Assembly (NCBI GenBank): GCA_947627115.1
Contig: CANQUQ010000008.1
Location: forward strand, 1-64,000
Direction of reading: 5' to 3'
DNA from: an uncultured Acetatifactor sp.
GTDB taxonomy: Bacteria; Bacillota; Clostridia; Lachnospirales; Lachnospiraceae
Length of the DNA stretch: 64,000 bases
Shown here: positions 39,432-48,721 of the stretch, piece after piece
Layout: the number at the start of each line of letters is the position of its first letter
How positions within the stretch are numbered: position 1 is the stretch's first letter
Notes under the pieces: model-generated
The model's input: the letters and a program-made list of their open reading frames with translations, nothing else
What the model was told of the DNA's origin: nothing
Databases searched by the model: none
Position numbers and translations under genes: made by a program

Positions 39432-40244
39432 ATGCTTAGAGATATTACCTTAGGACAATATTATCAGACGGATTCCGTGATACACAGGTTGGATCCCAGA
39501 GTCAAGCTGGGAGGAACGCTGCTGTTCATTCTGTCCCTTTTTCTGTTCGATCACTTTACGGGCTATCTGGTGGCCGTAGTGTTTCTTGGAATCGTGATCA
39601 GGCTGTCGCATGTGCCTTTCCGATTCATGGTAAAGGGCATGAAAGCAATACTTTTTCTGCTGATCCTTACCGTGACCTTCAATCTGTTCCTCACGCCGGG
39701 GACGGAGCTGGTATCCTTCTGGAGGCTGAGGATCACATGGGAGGGATTGGCGATGGCGGTCACTATGGCGGCAAGGCTGACCATACTCATTATCGGCTCC
39801 TCCGTTATGACGCTGACTACCACTCCGAACAACCTGACGGACGGCATGGAAAAAATGATGAAGCCTCTGAAGCTGCTGCATGTTCCGGTACATGAGGTGG
39901 CCATGATGATGTCTATTGCGCTGCGGTTCATCCCCATCCTGCTGGAGGAAACGGACAAGATCATGAAGGCGCAACTCGCCAGGGGGGCGGATTTTGAGAG
40001 CGGAAATATTTTTAAGAGGGCAAAGGCCATGGTGCCGCTTCTGGTGCCGTTGTTCGTCTCTGCCTTCCACAGAGCCAACGATCTGGCTATGGCGATGGAG
40101 TCCAGATGCTATCGCGGAGGAGAGGGCAGGACAAAGATGAAGCCCCTGATCTACCAGAGGCGGGACAGGCTGGCATATCTGTGCATTTTCTGCTATCTGG
40201 CGGTCAGCATTATTTTGGGAAGGCTGGTGTGGCTGTGGATATGA
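39432..40244 (+). CDS. ecfT: Energy-coupling factor transporter transmembrane protein
   Basis: LGQYYQTDSVIHRLDPRVKL; ARG motif AQLARGADFESGN. Confidence 0.95.
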   Translation: MLRDITLGQYYQTDSVIHRLDPRVKLGGTLLFILSLFLFDHFTGYLVAVVFLGIVIRLSHVPFRFMVKGMKAILFLLILTVTFNLFLTPGTELVSFWRLRITWEGLAMAVTMAARLTILIIGSSVMTLTTTPNNLTDGMEKMMKPLKLLHVPVHEVAMMMSIALRFIPILLEETDKIMKAQLARGADFESGNIFKRAKAMVPLLVPLFVSAFHRANDLAMAMESRCYRGGEGRTKMKPLIYQRRDRLAYLCIFCYLAVSIILGRLVWLWI

Positions 40245-41011
40245 GCGAGGAGCTGAGCAGAAAGCGGATACGGCTGACCGTCGCCTACGACGGCACCGAT
40301 TATCACGGGTGGCAGGTGCAGGACAACGGAAATACCATTGAGCATGAACTGAACCGGGCGCTTTCCGAGCTTTTGGGCGAACCGATACAGGTGATCGGCG
40401 CCAGCCGCACGGACGCGGGCGTGCACGCCCTGGGGAATATCGCCGTGTTCGACACGAAAAGCCGCATGCCCGCGGAAAGGTTCGCATACGCCCTGAACCG
40501 GCGGCTGCCGGAGGACATTCGCATTCAGCGTTCCGAAGAGGTGGCGGCGGACTGGCATCCCAGACATTGTGAGAGCCGCAAGACATATGAGTACAGAATA
40601 TACCGCGGGGAATTTCCCATGCCGGTGAGGAGGCGGTATTCCTATTTTACCTATCGGCCTCTGAATGTGGAGCAGATGCGCAGAGCGGCGGCGTACCTGG
40701 TGGGGGAGCACGATTTTAAGAGCTTCTGTCAGGCCGGCGCCTCGGTGCAGAGCACGGTGCGGACGGTCTATTCCCTGGAGATCGAGGAGCAGGGACCGGA
40801 GCTGGTGATCCGTGTCTGCGGCAGCGGTTTTCTCTACAATATGGTGCGGATCATTGCGGGGACCTTGATGGAGGTGGGGCAGGGAAAACGGACCCCTGAG
40901 TCCGTGGAAGAGACGCTTCGCGCAAGAGACCGGGCAGCAGCGGGCCCTACCGCTCCGGCGCACGGACTGACGCTGGTGAAGTATGAGTTTTTACAGAAAA
41001 ATAAAGGTTGA
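40241..41011 (+). CDS. truA: tRNA pseudouridine synthase A
   Basis: LTVAYDGTDYHGWQ, GASRTDAGVHALGN. Confidence 0.96.
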   Translation: MSEELSRKRIRLTVAYDGTDYHGWQVQDNGNTIEHELNRALSELLGEPIQVIGASRTDAGVHALGNIAVFDTKSRMPAERFAYALNRRLPEDIRIQRSEEVAADWHPRHCESRKTYEYRIYRGEFPMPVRRRYSYFTYRPLNVEQMRRAAAYLVGEHDFKSFCQAGASVQSTVRTVYSLEIEEQGPELVIRVCGSGFLYNMVRIIAGTLMEVGQGKRTPESVEETLRARDRAAAGPTAPAHGLTLVKYEFLQKNKG

Positions 41012-41036
41012 CATAAAGCTTTGAGTATAGTAAAAT
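41008..41036 (+). promoter_or_regulatory. Promoter of rplM-rpsI
   Basis: TTGACA-17-TAAAAT. Confidence 0.7.
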
Positions 41037-41202
41037 GTATGACTGTGACAGTGGATCTGAACGCTGAGCCAAAGCCCCGGCGAAGCGTTGGAGATAGAGA
41101 AGTCAAGCCGTTCTGTGGAAATGTGTGACGTGGCCGGACATCTGCGGAGCACATGATAAGCAGGACAATAACGAAATGACAAAGCAACACGGAGGGAACA
41201 TA

Positions 41203-41631
41203 ATGAAAACATTTATGGCTAGTCCAGCTACAATCGATAGAAAATGGTATGTAGTAGACGCTACAGACATGCATCTCGGACGCCTTGCTTCCGAGGTGGC
41301 GAAGATTCTGAGAGGAAAGAACAAGCCTATCTTTACCCCTCACATCGACACGGGAGATTACGTGATCGTTGTGAATGCGGAGAAGGTGAAGGTTACCGGC
41401 AAAAAGCTGGATCAGAAGATCTATTATCATCATTCCGACTATGTTGGAGGAATGAAGGAGACCACCTTGAGAGTAAAGTTAGCCAAGAAGCCGGAGGAAG
41501 TGATCGAGCTTGCAGTGAAGGGCATGCTTCCCAAGGGACCTTTAGGAAGACAGATGTACAAGAAACTTTTCGTTTACGCAGGACCTGACCACAAGCATGC
41601 GGCTCAGAAGCCTGAGGCACTGACATTCTAA
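41203..41631 (+). CDS. rplM: 50S ribosomal protein L13
   Basis: [23 protein letters not shown]. Confidence 0.98.
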   Translation: MKTFMASPATIDRKWYVVDATDMHLGRLASEVAKILRGKNKPIFTPHIDTGDYVIVVNAEKVKVTGKKLDQKIYYHHSDYVGGMKETTLRVKLAKKPEEVIELAVKGMLPKGPLGRQMYKKLFVYAGPDHKHAAQKPEALTF

Positions 41632-41648
41632 AGTAGGAGGAAAAGATC

Positions 41649-42044
41649 ATGGCTAAGACTGAGAAATACTACGGCACAGGCAGAAGAAAGAAATCCATCG
41701 CCAGGGTATATCTGGTGCCCGGAAAAGGCAATGTTACCATCAATAAGAGAACCATGGATGATTATTTTGGTCTGGAGACCTTGAAGGTGATCGTTCGCCA
41801 GCCCCTGGTGGCTACCGAGAATACCGAGAAGTTCGACGTGATCGTGAATGTTCGCGGCGGCGGCTACACCGGTCAGGCGGGTGCGATCAGACACGGCATC
41901 GCCAGAGCGCTGCTTCAGGTGGACAACGATTACAGGCCCGTTCTGAAAAGGGCAGGTTATCTGACAAGAGACCCCCGTATGAAGGAGAGAAAGAAGTACG
42001 GTCTCAAGGCAGCCCGCCGCGCACCGCAGTTTTCAAAGAGATAA
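41649..42044 (+). CDS. rpsI: 30S ribosomal protein S9
   Basis: [36 protein letters not shown]. Confidence 0.98.
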   Translation: MAKTEKYYGTGRRKKSIARVYLVPGKGNVTINKRTMDDYFGLETLKVIVRQPLVATENTEKFDVIVNVRGGGYTGQAGAIRHGIARALLQVDNDYRPVLKRAGYLTRDPRMKERKKYGLKAARRAPQFSKR

Positions 42045-42076
42045 GCAGCCGTCTGCTGACGGAACGTATGTACAAA

Positions 42077-42110
42077 GCCTCTGGATGCTTGCATCCAAGA
42101 GGCTTTTGTT
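42077..42110 (+). terminator. Rho-independent terminator after rpsI
   Basis: AAGCCTCTGGATG-cttg-CATCCAAGAGGCTTTTG. Confidence 0.8.
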
Positions 42111-42203
42111 ATGTGGTCTGCCCGCAGGAGCGAGGGGCAATTGACAAAAAAATCGAAATAGGGTTATGATAAAGCTATCTTAAATAAGACGGGACGGATA
42201 GCA

Positions 42204-44645
42204 ATGAATATTCAGGAGATTTTATCAAGGGTAGATGGTCTGTTCGAGGAAAACAAGGGCAAGGAGGCCGAGAGACTGATGCTGGAGGCCATGGAACAGG
42301 CAGTGAGGGAGGAGGACGACAACAGTCTGCTGCATCTGCTGAACGAGCTTTTGGGATATTATCGTGAGACCGGTCAGTACGCCGACGCCTTCCGGATCGC
42401 CGATCAGGCGCTGGCGCAGGCGGAGCGCATGGGACTTCAGGGCACGGCGCCCTACGCCACCACGCTGCTGAACGTGGCCAACGCCTACAGGGCGGGCGGC
42501 AGGCTGGCGGAATCCCAGGAGTACTATGCTGAGGTGCAGGAGCTCTACGGAAGGATCTATCCTCCCGACAGTATGTTCACGGCCGGACTGAACAACAACC
42601 TAAGCCTGCTCTACCAGGAGATGGGGGAGTACGGAAGGGCGAAGGAATGTCAGCTAAAAGCGCTGGAGATCGCAAAGGAACAGAACGCCGCCTATGAGCT
42701 GGGGGTGACCTGCGCCAATCTTGCCGCCACCTGTGTCCTGCTGGGCGAACAGGAGGAGGCCAGAGAGTATGCGGAAAGGGCCGTAAAGCTTTTCCGGGAG
42801 CTTGGCGCCGAGGACAGCCATTATGCGGCGGCCCTGTCCTCCCTGGGAGGATATCACTTTCAGAAAAAGGAGTATGAAGCGGCGCTGGAATATTACCGCA
42901 GGGCAATGGAGCTCGTGGAGCGGGGCGTAGGAAGGAACGAAGCCTTCAGGCGGCTTGAGGAAAACATAGCCGTCTGTGAGCGGGCCCTGGCAGCAGGCGA
43001 GGAGAAGGAGGCCGGGAAGGAGAAGGAGACCGGGGAGGAGAAGGAGACCGGGGAGGAGAAGGAGACCGGGGAGGAGAAGGAGACCGGGGAGGAGAGCCGC
43101 GGCTTCGGCCTCGAATTGTGCGAACGGTACTACAAAGCGTACGGCAGACCCATGATTGCGGAAAAGTTCGCCGCCTATGAAAATAAGATCGCGGTAGGAC
43201 TTGTGGGAAAGGGGTCCGACTGTTTCGGCTATGATGATGAGGCTTCCAGAGACCACGATTGGGGCCCTGGATTTTGCATGTGGCTGACGGAGGAGACCTA
43301 CGGGCAGATCGGTGAGGCTCTGCAGAAGGCTTATGAGGAGCTGCCGCAGGAATTTCAGGGAATCCGCCGCGCCCCAAGGGTGAACGCAGGCAGCAGACGC
43401 GGCGTGATGATCATATCCGACTTCTATCGGGAGCTTGTGGGAGCGGGAAAATATGAGGAGATCGACTGGAAGCAGGCGGCGGACCATTCTCTGGCGGCAG
43501 CGGTGAACGGCAGGGTATTCCGGGACGACGAGGGAATCTTTTCCGAATTCCGAAATAAGCTGGCGGCGGGCTATCCGGAGCAGATCCGCCTGTTGAAGCT
43601 GGCTGAGAGCGCTGCCCGCTTCGCACAGACGGCCCAGTACAACTATCCCAGAATGATGGGCCGGGGGGATCGCCTTACGGCCCGTATGATGGTGTGGGAC
43701 GGTGTGAAGGCGGCTATGAAGCTGCAGCATTATATCGAGGGAAAGTATCCGCCCCACGACAAGTGGCTGTATCGGAGCCTGGGAGAATCCGGGGAGGGAA
43801 GAGAGGTCCGGAAGCTGCTGGAGCAGGCGGCGGCCCCGGAAGAGGCGGACAGAGAAAAGGAAGGCAGCGATTCCCGGATCCGTCAGGCCATAGAACGGCT
43901 GGGTGAATATTTTGCCATGGAGATGTACCGGCAGGATATCATCAGCGATATTGACTCTTATCTGGATGCCCACAGTCAGGAACTGGTGTATAAGGCATCG
44001 CTGGCGGCCAAGAGCCGCGAGGAACTGGCGGACGAGATCGCGGCACTGGAATTTGAAGCCTTTGACAAGGTAAAGAACGAGGGCGGCAGGGCCAGCTGTC
44101 AGAACGACTGGCCTACCTTCTCCATCATGCGGAAGAGCCAGTACCTGACATGGAACAGGACCATGCTGATGCAGTATCTCTACGATTTTTACAGAGAGTA
44201 TCACAGGGGACACAACCTGATCGAGGAAAAATACGGAAGAATGATGGAGAGTACCGCGCCGGAGAAATACGAGGAGATCAAGGGCCATTTTCCGGAGCTG
44301 ACCGAAGAAAAGAAGGCTATCATCGAGCAGATCTGCGGGATGCAGGTCGGCTGGATGGAGGAGTTCGCCGGAAAATACCCCGCGCTGGCCGACAACGCAA
44401 GGAGCATCCATACCTACGAGGACAATCCCTTTGACACCTCCTATGAGACGTACCTGCGGGGAGAGCTGGGCACCTATTCCGACAAGATGCTGGAGCTGTA
44501 CGGCAGATATATCGTGGAATACGCCAGAGCCGGCAAAAATTTAGCGGAGGATATTATGGGGAACAGCGTGCGCATGTACGGATATGGGAGCATAGAGGAG
44601 GCGGAGCGGAAGACGGCCGCCGCCTGGGACGCCCTTAAGCCTTAA
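42204..44645 (+). CDS. TPR-repeat protein with nucleotidyltransferase-like (DUF4037-type) and DUF4125-type C-terminal regions
   Basis: N-terminal TPR helices; GKGSDCFGYDDEASRDHDWGPGF fits GS-x(n)-DxD NTase motif; DUF names from family memory, not searched. Confidence 0.7.
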   Translation: MNIQEILSRVDGLFEENKGKEAERLMLEAMEQAVREEDDNSLLHLLNELLGYYRETGQYADAFRIADQALAQAERMGLQGTAPYATTLLNVANAYRAGGRLAESQEYYAEVQELYGRIYPPDSMFTAGLNNNLSLLYQEMGEYGRAKECQLKALEIAKEQNAAYELGVTCANLAATCVLLGEQEEAREYAERAVKLFRELGAEDSHYAAALSSLGGYHFQKKEYEAALEYYRRAMELVERGVGRNEAFRRLEENIAVCERALAAGEEKEAGKEKETGEEKETGEEKETGEEKETGEESRGFGLELCERYYKAYGRPMIAEKFAAYENKIAVGLVGKGSDCFGYDDEASRDHDWGPGFCMWLTEETYGQIGEALQKAYEELPQEFQGIRRAPRVNAGSRRGVMIISDFYRELVGAGKYEEIDWKQAADHSLAAAVNGRVFRDDEGIFSEFRNKLAAGYPEQIRLLKLAESAARFAQTAQYNYPRMMGRGDRLTARMMVWDGVKAAMKLQHYIEGKYPPHDKWLYRSLGESGEGREVRKLLEQAAAPEEADREKEGSDSRIRQAIERLGEYFAMEMYRQDIISDIDSYLDAHSQELVYKASLAAKSREELADEIAALEFEAFDKVKNEGGRASCQNDWPTFSIMRKSQYLTWNRTMLMQYLYDFYREYHRGHNLIEEKYGRMMESTAPEKYEEIKGHFPELTEEKKAIIEQICGMQVGWMEEFAGKYPALADNARSIHTYEDNPFDTSYETYLRGELGTYSDKMLELYGRYIVEYARAGKNLAEDIMGNSVRMYGYGSIEEAERKTAAAWDALKP
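43013..43092 (+). repeat. 18-bp in-frame tandem repeat (GAGAAGGAGACCGGGGAG)
   Basis: Encodes (EKETGE)n linker EKETGEEKETGEEKETGEEKETGEE. Confidence 0.85.
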
Positions 44646-44716
44646 GAGCGCCGGATATTAGAAGAAATATATAAAAATATATATAATGAAAATAATGCAA
44701 AAGGAGAACAGTAAAA

Positions 44717-44797
44717 ATGCTGTGTCATATGATCATTGATCTAAGCATCTTTCTCTGTACAGGATCCGATGCCCGGACGAGGCTTGTACAGAGGTAA
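44717..44797 (+). CDS. 26-aa candidate leader peptide of MFS pump
   Basis: MLCHMIIDLSIFLCTGSDARTRLVQR; SD AAAGGAGA; overlaps competing hairpins. Confidence 0.6.
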   Translation: MLCHMIIDLSIFLCTGSDARTRLVQR

Positions 44798-44824
44798 CAA
44801 ATAATTTCGTCCGCATTGGATTTT
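44753..44824 (+). promoter_or_regulatory. Candidate attenuator: mutually exclusive hairpins
   Basis: Hairpin A CTCTGTACA/TGTACAGAG (44753-44793); hairpin B ATCCGATGC-cc-GGACGA/TCGTCC-GCATTGGAT then TTTT (44764-44824). Confidence 0.6.
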
Positions 44825-44882
44825 GTACTTATAGGTTGAAGGAACTCTCTATTGCACAAACTATCTATAAGGAGAAAATTCA

Positions 44883-46181
44883 ATGAATCATAACGGAAAA
44901 ATAAGCTTTAAGAGATATATTGTTTTTTGGCTCAGTCAGTCCCTGTCGCAACTGGGAAGCGCCATGACAGGCTTTGCCCTGATCCTTTGGGCGTACACTC
45001 AAAGCGGATCGGCCCTGCAGGTCTCGCTGATGTCGTTCAGCAGCTATGTGCCGTATATTCTTGCCAGTCTGGTCGCCGGTGCATTTGTGGACAGGAACGA
45101 CAAAAAGAGGATCATGCTGGCCTCGGATTCCGTGGCGGCTGTGGGCTCTGTGGCGGTGCTGTTATTCAGCCTTTCCGGCTGCCTGCAGATATGGCATATC
45201 TATCTGGTGAATATGCTGACCGGGTTCATGAATGCCTTTCAACAGCCGGCATCCGCCGTTGCTCTGGGCAGGATCGTTCCCAGGGATAAGCTGGCCAACG
45301 TCAGCGGCATGAATTCCTTTTCCATGAATCTGACTACCGTGCTGACTCCGGTGCTGGCGGCTGCGCTGTACGCGTTTGGAGGATTGGGGCTGATCCTGAC
45401 TGTGGATCTGTGCAGCTTTGCCCTGGCATTTTTTGTCCTTCTGACACTGATCTACATTCCGGAGACGGAGAGCACAGAGGGAGGAAAGACCGAAGATTCC
45501 GCTTTTTCGGGCTGCAGGGAGGGCTTTTCCTTTCTGCTGGCCAACCGGGGCATTCTGGTCATTGCGGTCACGATGGCCCTGCTCAACTTTTTCTCCCGGC
45601 TGACCTACGAAAACATCCTGTCGCCGATGATACTTTCCAGAAGCGGCAATGACAGCCTTGTGCTGGGCGTGGTGAATGCCATGATGGGCGTGGGAGGAAT
45701 TCTCGGCGGGCTTTTGGTGTCGGCCGGTAAATTGTCTAAGGATAATGTCAGGATGATCTACGTGTCCGCCATACTCTCGTTCCTGCTGGGAGATCTGCTG
45801 ATGGGAGCGGGACGGAATGTTCTCGTATGGTCGCTGGCAGGTCTGGCCGCCAGTCTGCCGATTCCGTTCATCAATGCCGGTCAGAACGTGATCTTGTATG
45901 AAAGGATACCGGATGAAATGCAGGGCAGGGTCTTTGCCGTGCGAAATGCCATACAATTCAGCACGATTCCCGTAGGAATCCTGCTGGGAGGTATTCTGGC
46001 CGACTATGTGTTCGAGCCCTTCATGGCATGGGAAAACCCTGTCACGGATGTGCTGCATCATCTGGTGGGAGAAGGCGCGGGCAGCGGCATGGCGGTCATG
46101 TTCCTCTGCACCGGTATCCTCGGCAGCCTGTTCAGTCTCTGCGCCTATCGTAGCAAGGAAATTCAGGAGCTGCGCCGCTGA
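44883..46181 (+). CDS. MFS transporter, DHA3 (macrolide-efflux-like) family
   Basis: 12-TM pattern; FWLSQSLSQLGSAMTGFALILWAYTQSGSALQVSLMSFSSYVPYILASLVAGAFVDRNDKKRIM. Confidence 0.85.
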   Translation: MNHNGKISFKRYIVFWLSQSLSQLGSAMTGFALILWAYTQSGSALQVSLMSFSSYVPYILASLVAGAFVDRNDKKRIMLASDSVAAVGSVAVLLFSLSGCLQIWHIYLVNMLTGFMNAFQQPASAVALGRIVPRDKLANVSGMNSFSMNLTTVLTPVLAAALYAFGGLGLILTVDLCSFALAFFVLLTLIYIPETESTEGGKTEDSAFSGCREGFSFLLANRGILVIAVTMALLNFFSRLTYENILSPMILSRSGNDSLVLGVVNAMMGVGGILGGLLVSAGKLSKDNVRMIYVSAILSFLLGDLLMGAGRNVLVWSLAGLAASLPIPFINAGQNVILYERIPDEMQGRVFAVRNAIQFSTIPVGILLGGILADYVFEPFMAWENPVTDVLHHLVGEGAGSGMAVMFLCTGILGSLFSLCAYRSKEIQELRR

Positions 46182-46299
46182 AATTTCAATGAAAATAAAA
46201 ACAGCGGCTTCAAACGATCCGAGCCTGCATATAGTTGTCACATTTTGCGCATACTGGTAGTGTCATCAGGACAGCAGATATGAGAAGGAGTGTGTGCAA

Positions 46300-46575
46300 A
46301 TGGAGATGAATCAATATTCGGGCGACGGTCACGGCCTGCCCTATGCGGGACTTCCCTTTGGTCTGCAGACGGTGGCTGCAAACAGTGCTTTGAACGGATA
46401 CTCCTATGAGAATCTGACGGAGGCGGAAAAGGAGCATCTTCTTATGCAATGCAAGGATGCAAAGTCTATGGGTGAAAAGCAGAGGATCGTGGCCAACGCG
46501 ATGCCTGACACAGACCTGAAGGCCATTGCGGAGGAGGAAGCCGTATCCAACAGTTATAAAAGGTCGCCGAAATAA
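46300..46575 (+). CDS. Hypothetical small protein
   Basis: MEMNQYSGDGHGLPYAGLPFGLQTVAANSALNGYSYENLTEAEKEHLLMQCKDAKSMGEKQ...; SD AAGGAG; strong terminator follows. Confidence 0.65.
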   Translation: MEMNQYSGDGHGLPYAGLPFGLQTVAANSALNGYSYENLTEAEKEHLLMQCKDAKSMGEKQRIVANAMPDTDLKAIAEEEAVSNSYKRSPK

Positions 46576-46579
46576 AAAA

Positions 46580-46627
46580 TGCCGCGGGGAGCTGTGCGGT
46601 CGCACAGAGCCCCGGCGGCGTTTTTGC
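46580..46627 (+). terminator. Rho-independent terminator
   Basis: GCCGCGGGGagCTGTGCggtcGCACAGagCCCCGGCGGCgTTTTT. Confidence 0.85.
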
Positions 46628-46641
46628 GTGTTCCGGCCTGC

Positions 46642-47373
46642 TTAGGACCATCCGCCGTCCATGGCGATGATCTGGCCTGTCATATAATCGGGCGCGTTGG
46701 CCAGCTGAAGGATCAGCTGCGCTGCCTCCCTTGTGCTTCCGAGGCGGTCGGTGGGAATCTCCGCCCGCAGGTCTTCCAGATCCTCCTTGGACAGACAGTG
46801 ATTCATGGCCGTGTCGATGGCACCGAAGGCGATGGCGTTGACCTGGATGTTGCTGGGCGCGAGCTCCTTTGCCAGGGCTTTTGTAAAAGCGTTGACGCCG
46901 CCCTTTGAGGCGGAGTAGGCGACCTCCATGGAGGCGCCCCGGCAGCCCCATACAGAGGAAATATTCAGGATGCGTCCTCTGTGATTTTTCAGCATCAGGG
47001 GAATGGCGGCCCGGCAGGTGTAAAAACAGGAATCCAGATTTACGGCCAATACCCTGTGCCACTGCTCCTCCGTCATATCCGTGAGCAGGCCTATATGGGA
47101 AATCCCTGCGTTGTTGACGAGCACGTCCAGAGACCGGATTCCTTCAAACAGACGGTCCACATCCTCCCGGCATCCCATGTCGGCCTGAACGGCCGTGCAG
47201 GAAACGGAGTAATCCGCCCGCAGCTGGTCTGCCAGCTTCTGAAGAGCGTCTATGGAGCTGCGGCAGGTGAGAAAAAGATCATAGCCTTCCGCCGCAAATG
47301 CTTTCGCCGCGTCCATTCCGATGCCGCGGGACGCCCCTGTGATCAGGGCGGTTCTTGAGTTGGTGCCGCTCAT
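46642..47373 (-). CDS. SDR-family oxidoreductase (FabG-like)
   Basis: ALITGASRGIGMDAAKAFA, YSASKGGVNAFTKALAKELA. Confidence 0.9.
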   Translation of the reverse strand: MSGTNSRTALITGASRGIGMDAAKAFAAEGYDLFLTCRSSIDALQKLADQLRADYSVSCTAVQADMGCREDVDRLFEGIRSLDVLVNNAGISHIGLLTDMTEEQWHRVLAVNLDSCFYTCRAAIPLMLKNHRGRILNISSVWGCRGASMEVAYSASKGGVNAFTKALAKELAPSNIQVNAIAFGAIDTAMNHCLSKEDLEDLRAEIPTDRLGSTREAAQLILQLANAPDYMTGQIIAMDGGWS

Positions 47374-47511
47374 AAGATAAGTCCTTTCAGTGAATGATTG
47401 TCTGAACAGATATAAGTATAACACACTCCCGCCTTGCTTTTCTACCCCAAAACTGATACACTGGTCTGGAGAACGGAATTGCCGGGAGTGTCGGCGGAAA
47501 AGAGGAACAAT

Positions 47512-48423
47512 ATGTATGATCTGATCATTATCGGTTCGGGTCCGGCCGGGCTGTCGGCGGCGGTCTACGGGAAAAGAGCGGGCCTGAAGCTTTTGGTCCT
47601 GGAGAAGAATCCCATGAGCGGCGGTCAGGTGCTGAACACATACGAGGTGGACAACTATCTGGGAATGCCCGGCATGAACGGATTTGACATGGGAATGCAG
47701 TTCAGGCAGCATGCGGACAGCCTTGGCGTGGAGTTCCGGGAGGCTGAGGTCTCCGCCATTGAAGATAAGGGAGATAAAAAGGTGGTGCATACAGACCGGG
47801 AGGCCCTGGAGACCAAGGCAGTGATCCTGGCCACCGGCGCCGTGCACGCGCATTTGGGGGTTCCGGGTGAGGAGGAGCTCTCAGGTATGGGCGTTTCCTA
47901 CTGTGCTACCTGTGACGGCGCCTTTTTTAAGGGAAGGACCGTTGCGGTGGTGGGCGGCGGGGATGTTGCTCTGGAAGATGCCATCTATCTCGCACGCGCC
48001 TGTGAGAAGGTATATCTGATCCACAGGCGGGACGAGCTGCGGGGGGCCGCTCTGCTGCAGGAGGAGCTGAAGGCTCTGCCGAACGTAGAGCTCCTGTACA
48101 GTCATGTCGTGGAGGAAATTCTGGGAGAGGATGCCGTTGAGGGAATCCGCATCCGGGATCTCAAGACGGGCGAGAGCTCCCAACTGTCCGTGGCGGGCGT
48201 GTTCATCGCCGTAGGCATACGGCCGGGCACAGAGCTGGTGCGGGAGCTGACTGCCTGCGATGAGGGAGGTTATGTGCTGGCGGGAGAGGACTGTGCGACG
48301 CAGATGCCCGGTCTTTTTGTGGCAGGTGATGTGCGCAGAAAACCCATACGGCAGATCGTTACCGCCGTCTCGGACGGTGCCAATGCCGCGGTCGCCGCAG
48401 GTGTCTATTGCCGGGGAAATTAG
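47512..48423 (+). CDS. trxB: Thioredoxin reductase family FAD/NAD(P)-binding protein
   Basis: LIIIGSGPAGLSAAVYGKRAGL, CATCDGAFF. Confidence 0.9.
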   Translation: MYDLIIIGSGPAGLSAAVYGKRAGLKLLVLEKNPMSGGQVLNTYEVDNYLGMPGMNGFDMGMQFRQHADSLGVEFREAEVSAIEDKGDKKVVHTDREALETKAVILATGAVHAHLGVPGEEELSGMGVSYCATCDGAFFKGRTVAVVGGGDVALEDAIYLARACEKVYLIHRRDELRGAALLQEELKALPNVELLYSHVVEEILGEDAVEGIRIRDLKTGESSQLSVAGVFIAVGIRPGTELVRELTACDEGGYVLAGEDCATQMPGLFVAGDVRRKPIRQIVTAVSDGANAAVAAGVYCRGN

Positions 48424-48497
48424 TCGGAAATTCCCTTGGCCGAACAGGGGCATATCCACAATTTTAAACAATTTGTTAAGTCGTGAAATAATTTTTT

Positions 48498-48528
48498 AAA
48501 AAGAACCCTCTTGCAGCGGTTCTTTTTT
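48498..48528 (+). terminator. Rho-independent terminator after trxB
   Basis: AAAAAGAACC-ctcttgcagc-GGTTCTTTTTTT. Confidence 0.8.
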
Positions 48529-48590
48529 TGTGCAGGCTGAAAGGTAAATAAAGGGGGAATTTCAAAAGAAAAAAGTTATCGAGATAGGTG

Positions 48591-48619
48591 TTGACAAATG
48601 TAATAGTCAGTGCTATATT
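48591..48619 (+). promoter_or_regulatory. Promoter of SH3-NlpC/P60 gene
   Basis: TTGACA-17-TATATT. Confidence 0.8.
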
Positions 48620-48721
48620 TATTAACATACTTAACAATTTTGTAATAAATTATTTCGACAACTATTTTTTACATTCATACATAGGAAGAGAGTATCGTAG
48701 ACTGATCGGAAAGGAGTCAAA

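Noticed and set aside
41037-41202. Known L13 leader before rplM
   Set aside because: The about 165-nt 5' UTR exists, but I could not match the L13 leader consensus by eye; a covariance-model search is needed, so no call is made.
42654-44411. 585-aa antisense ORF over the TPR-NTase gene
   Set aside because: Mirror of the repetitive, GC-rich sense gene (LLLLPGL repeats are the complement of the EKETGE repeat); no SD or recognisable domain.
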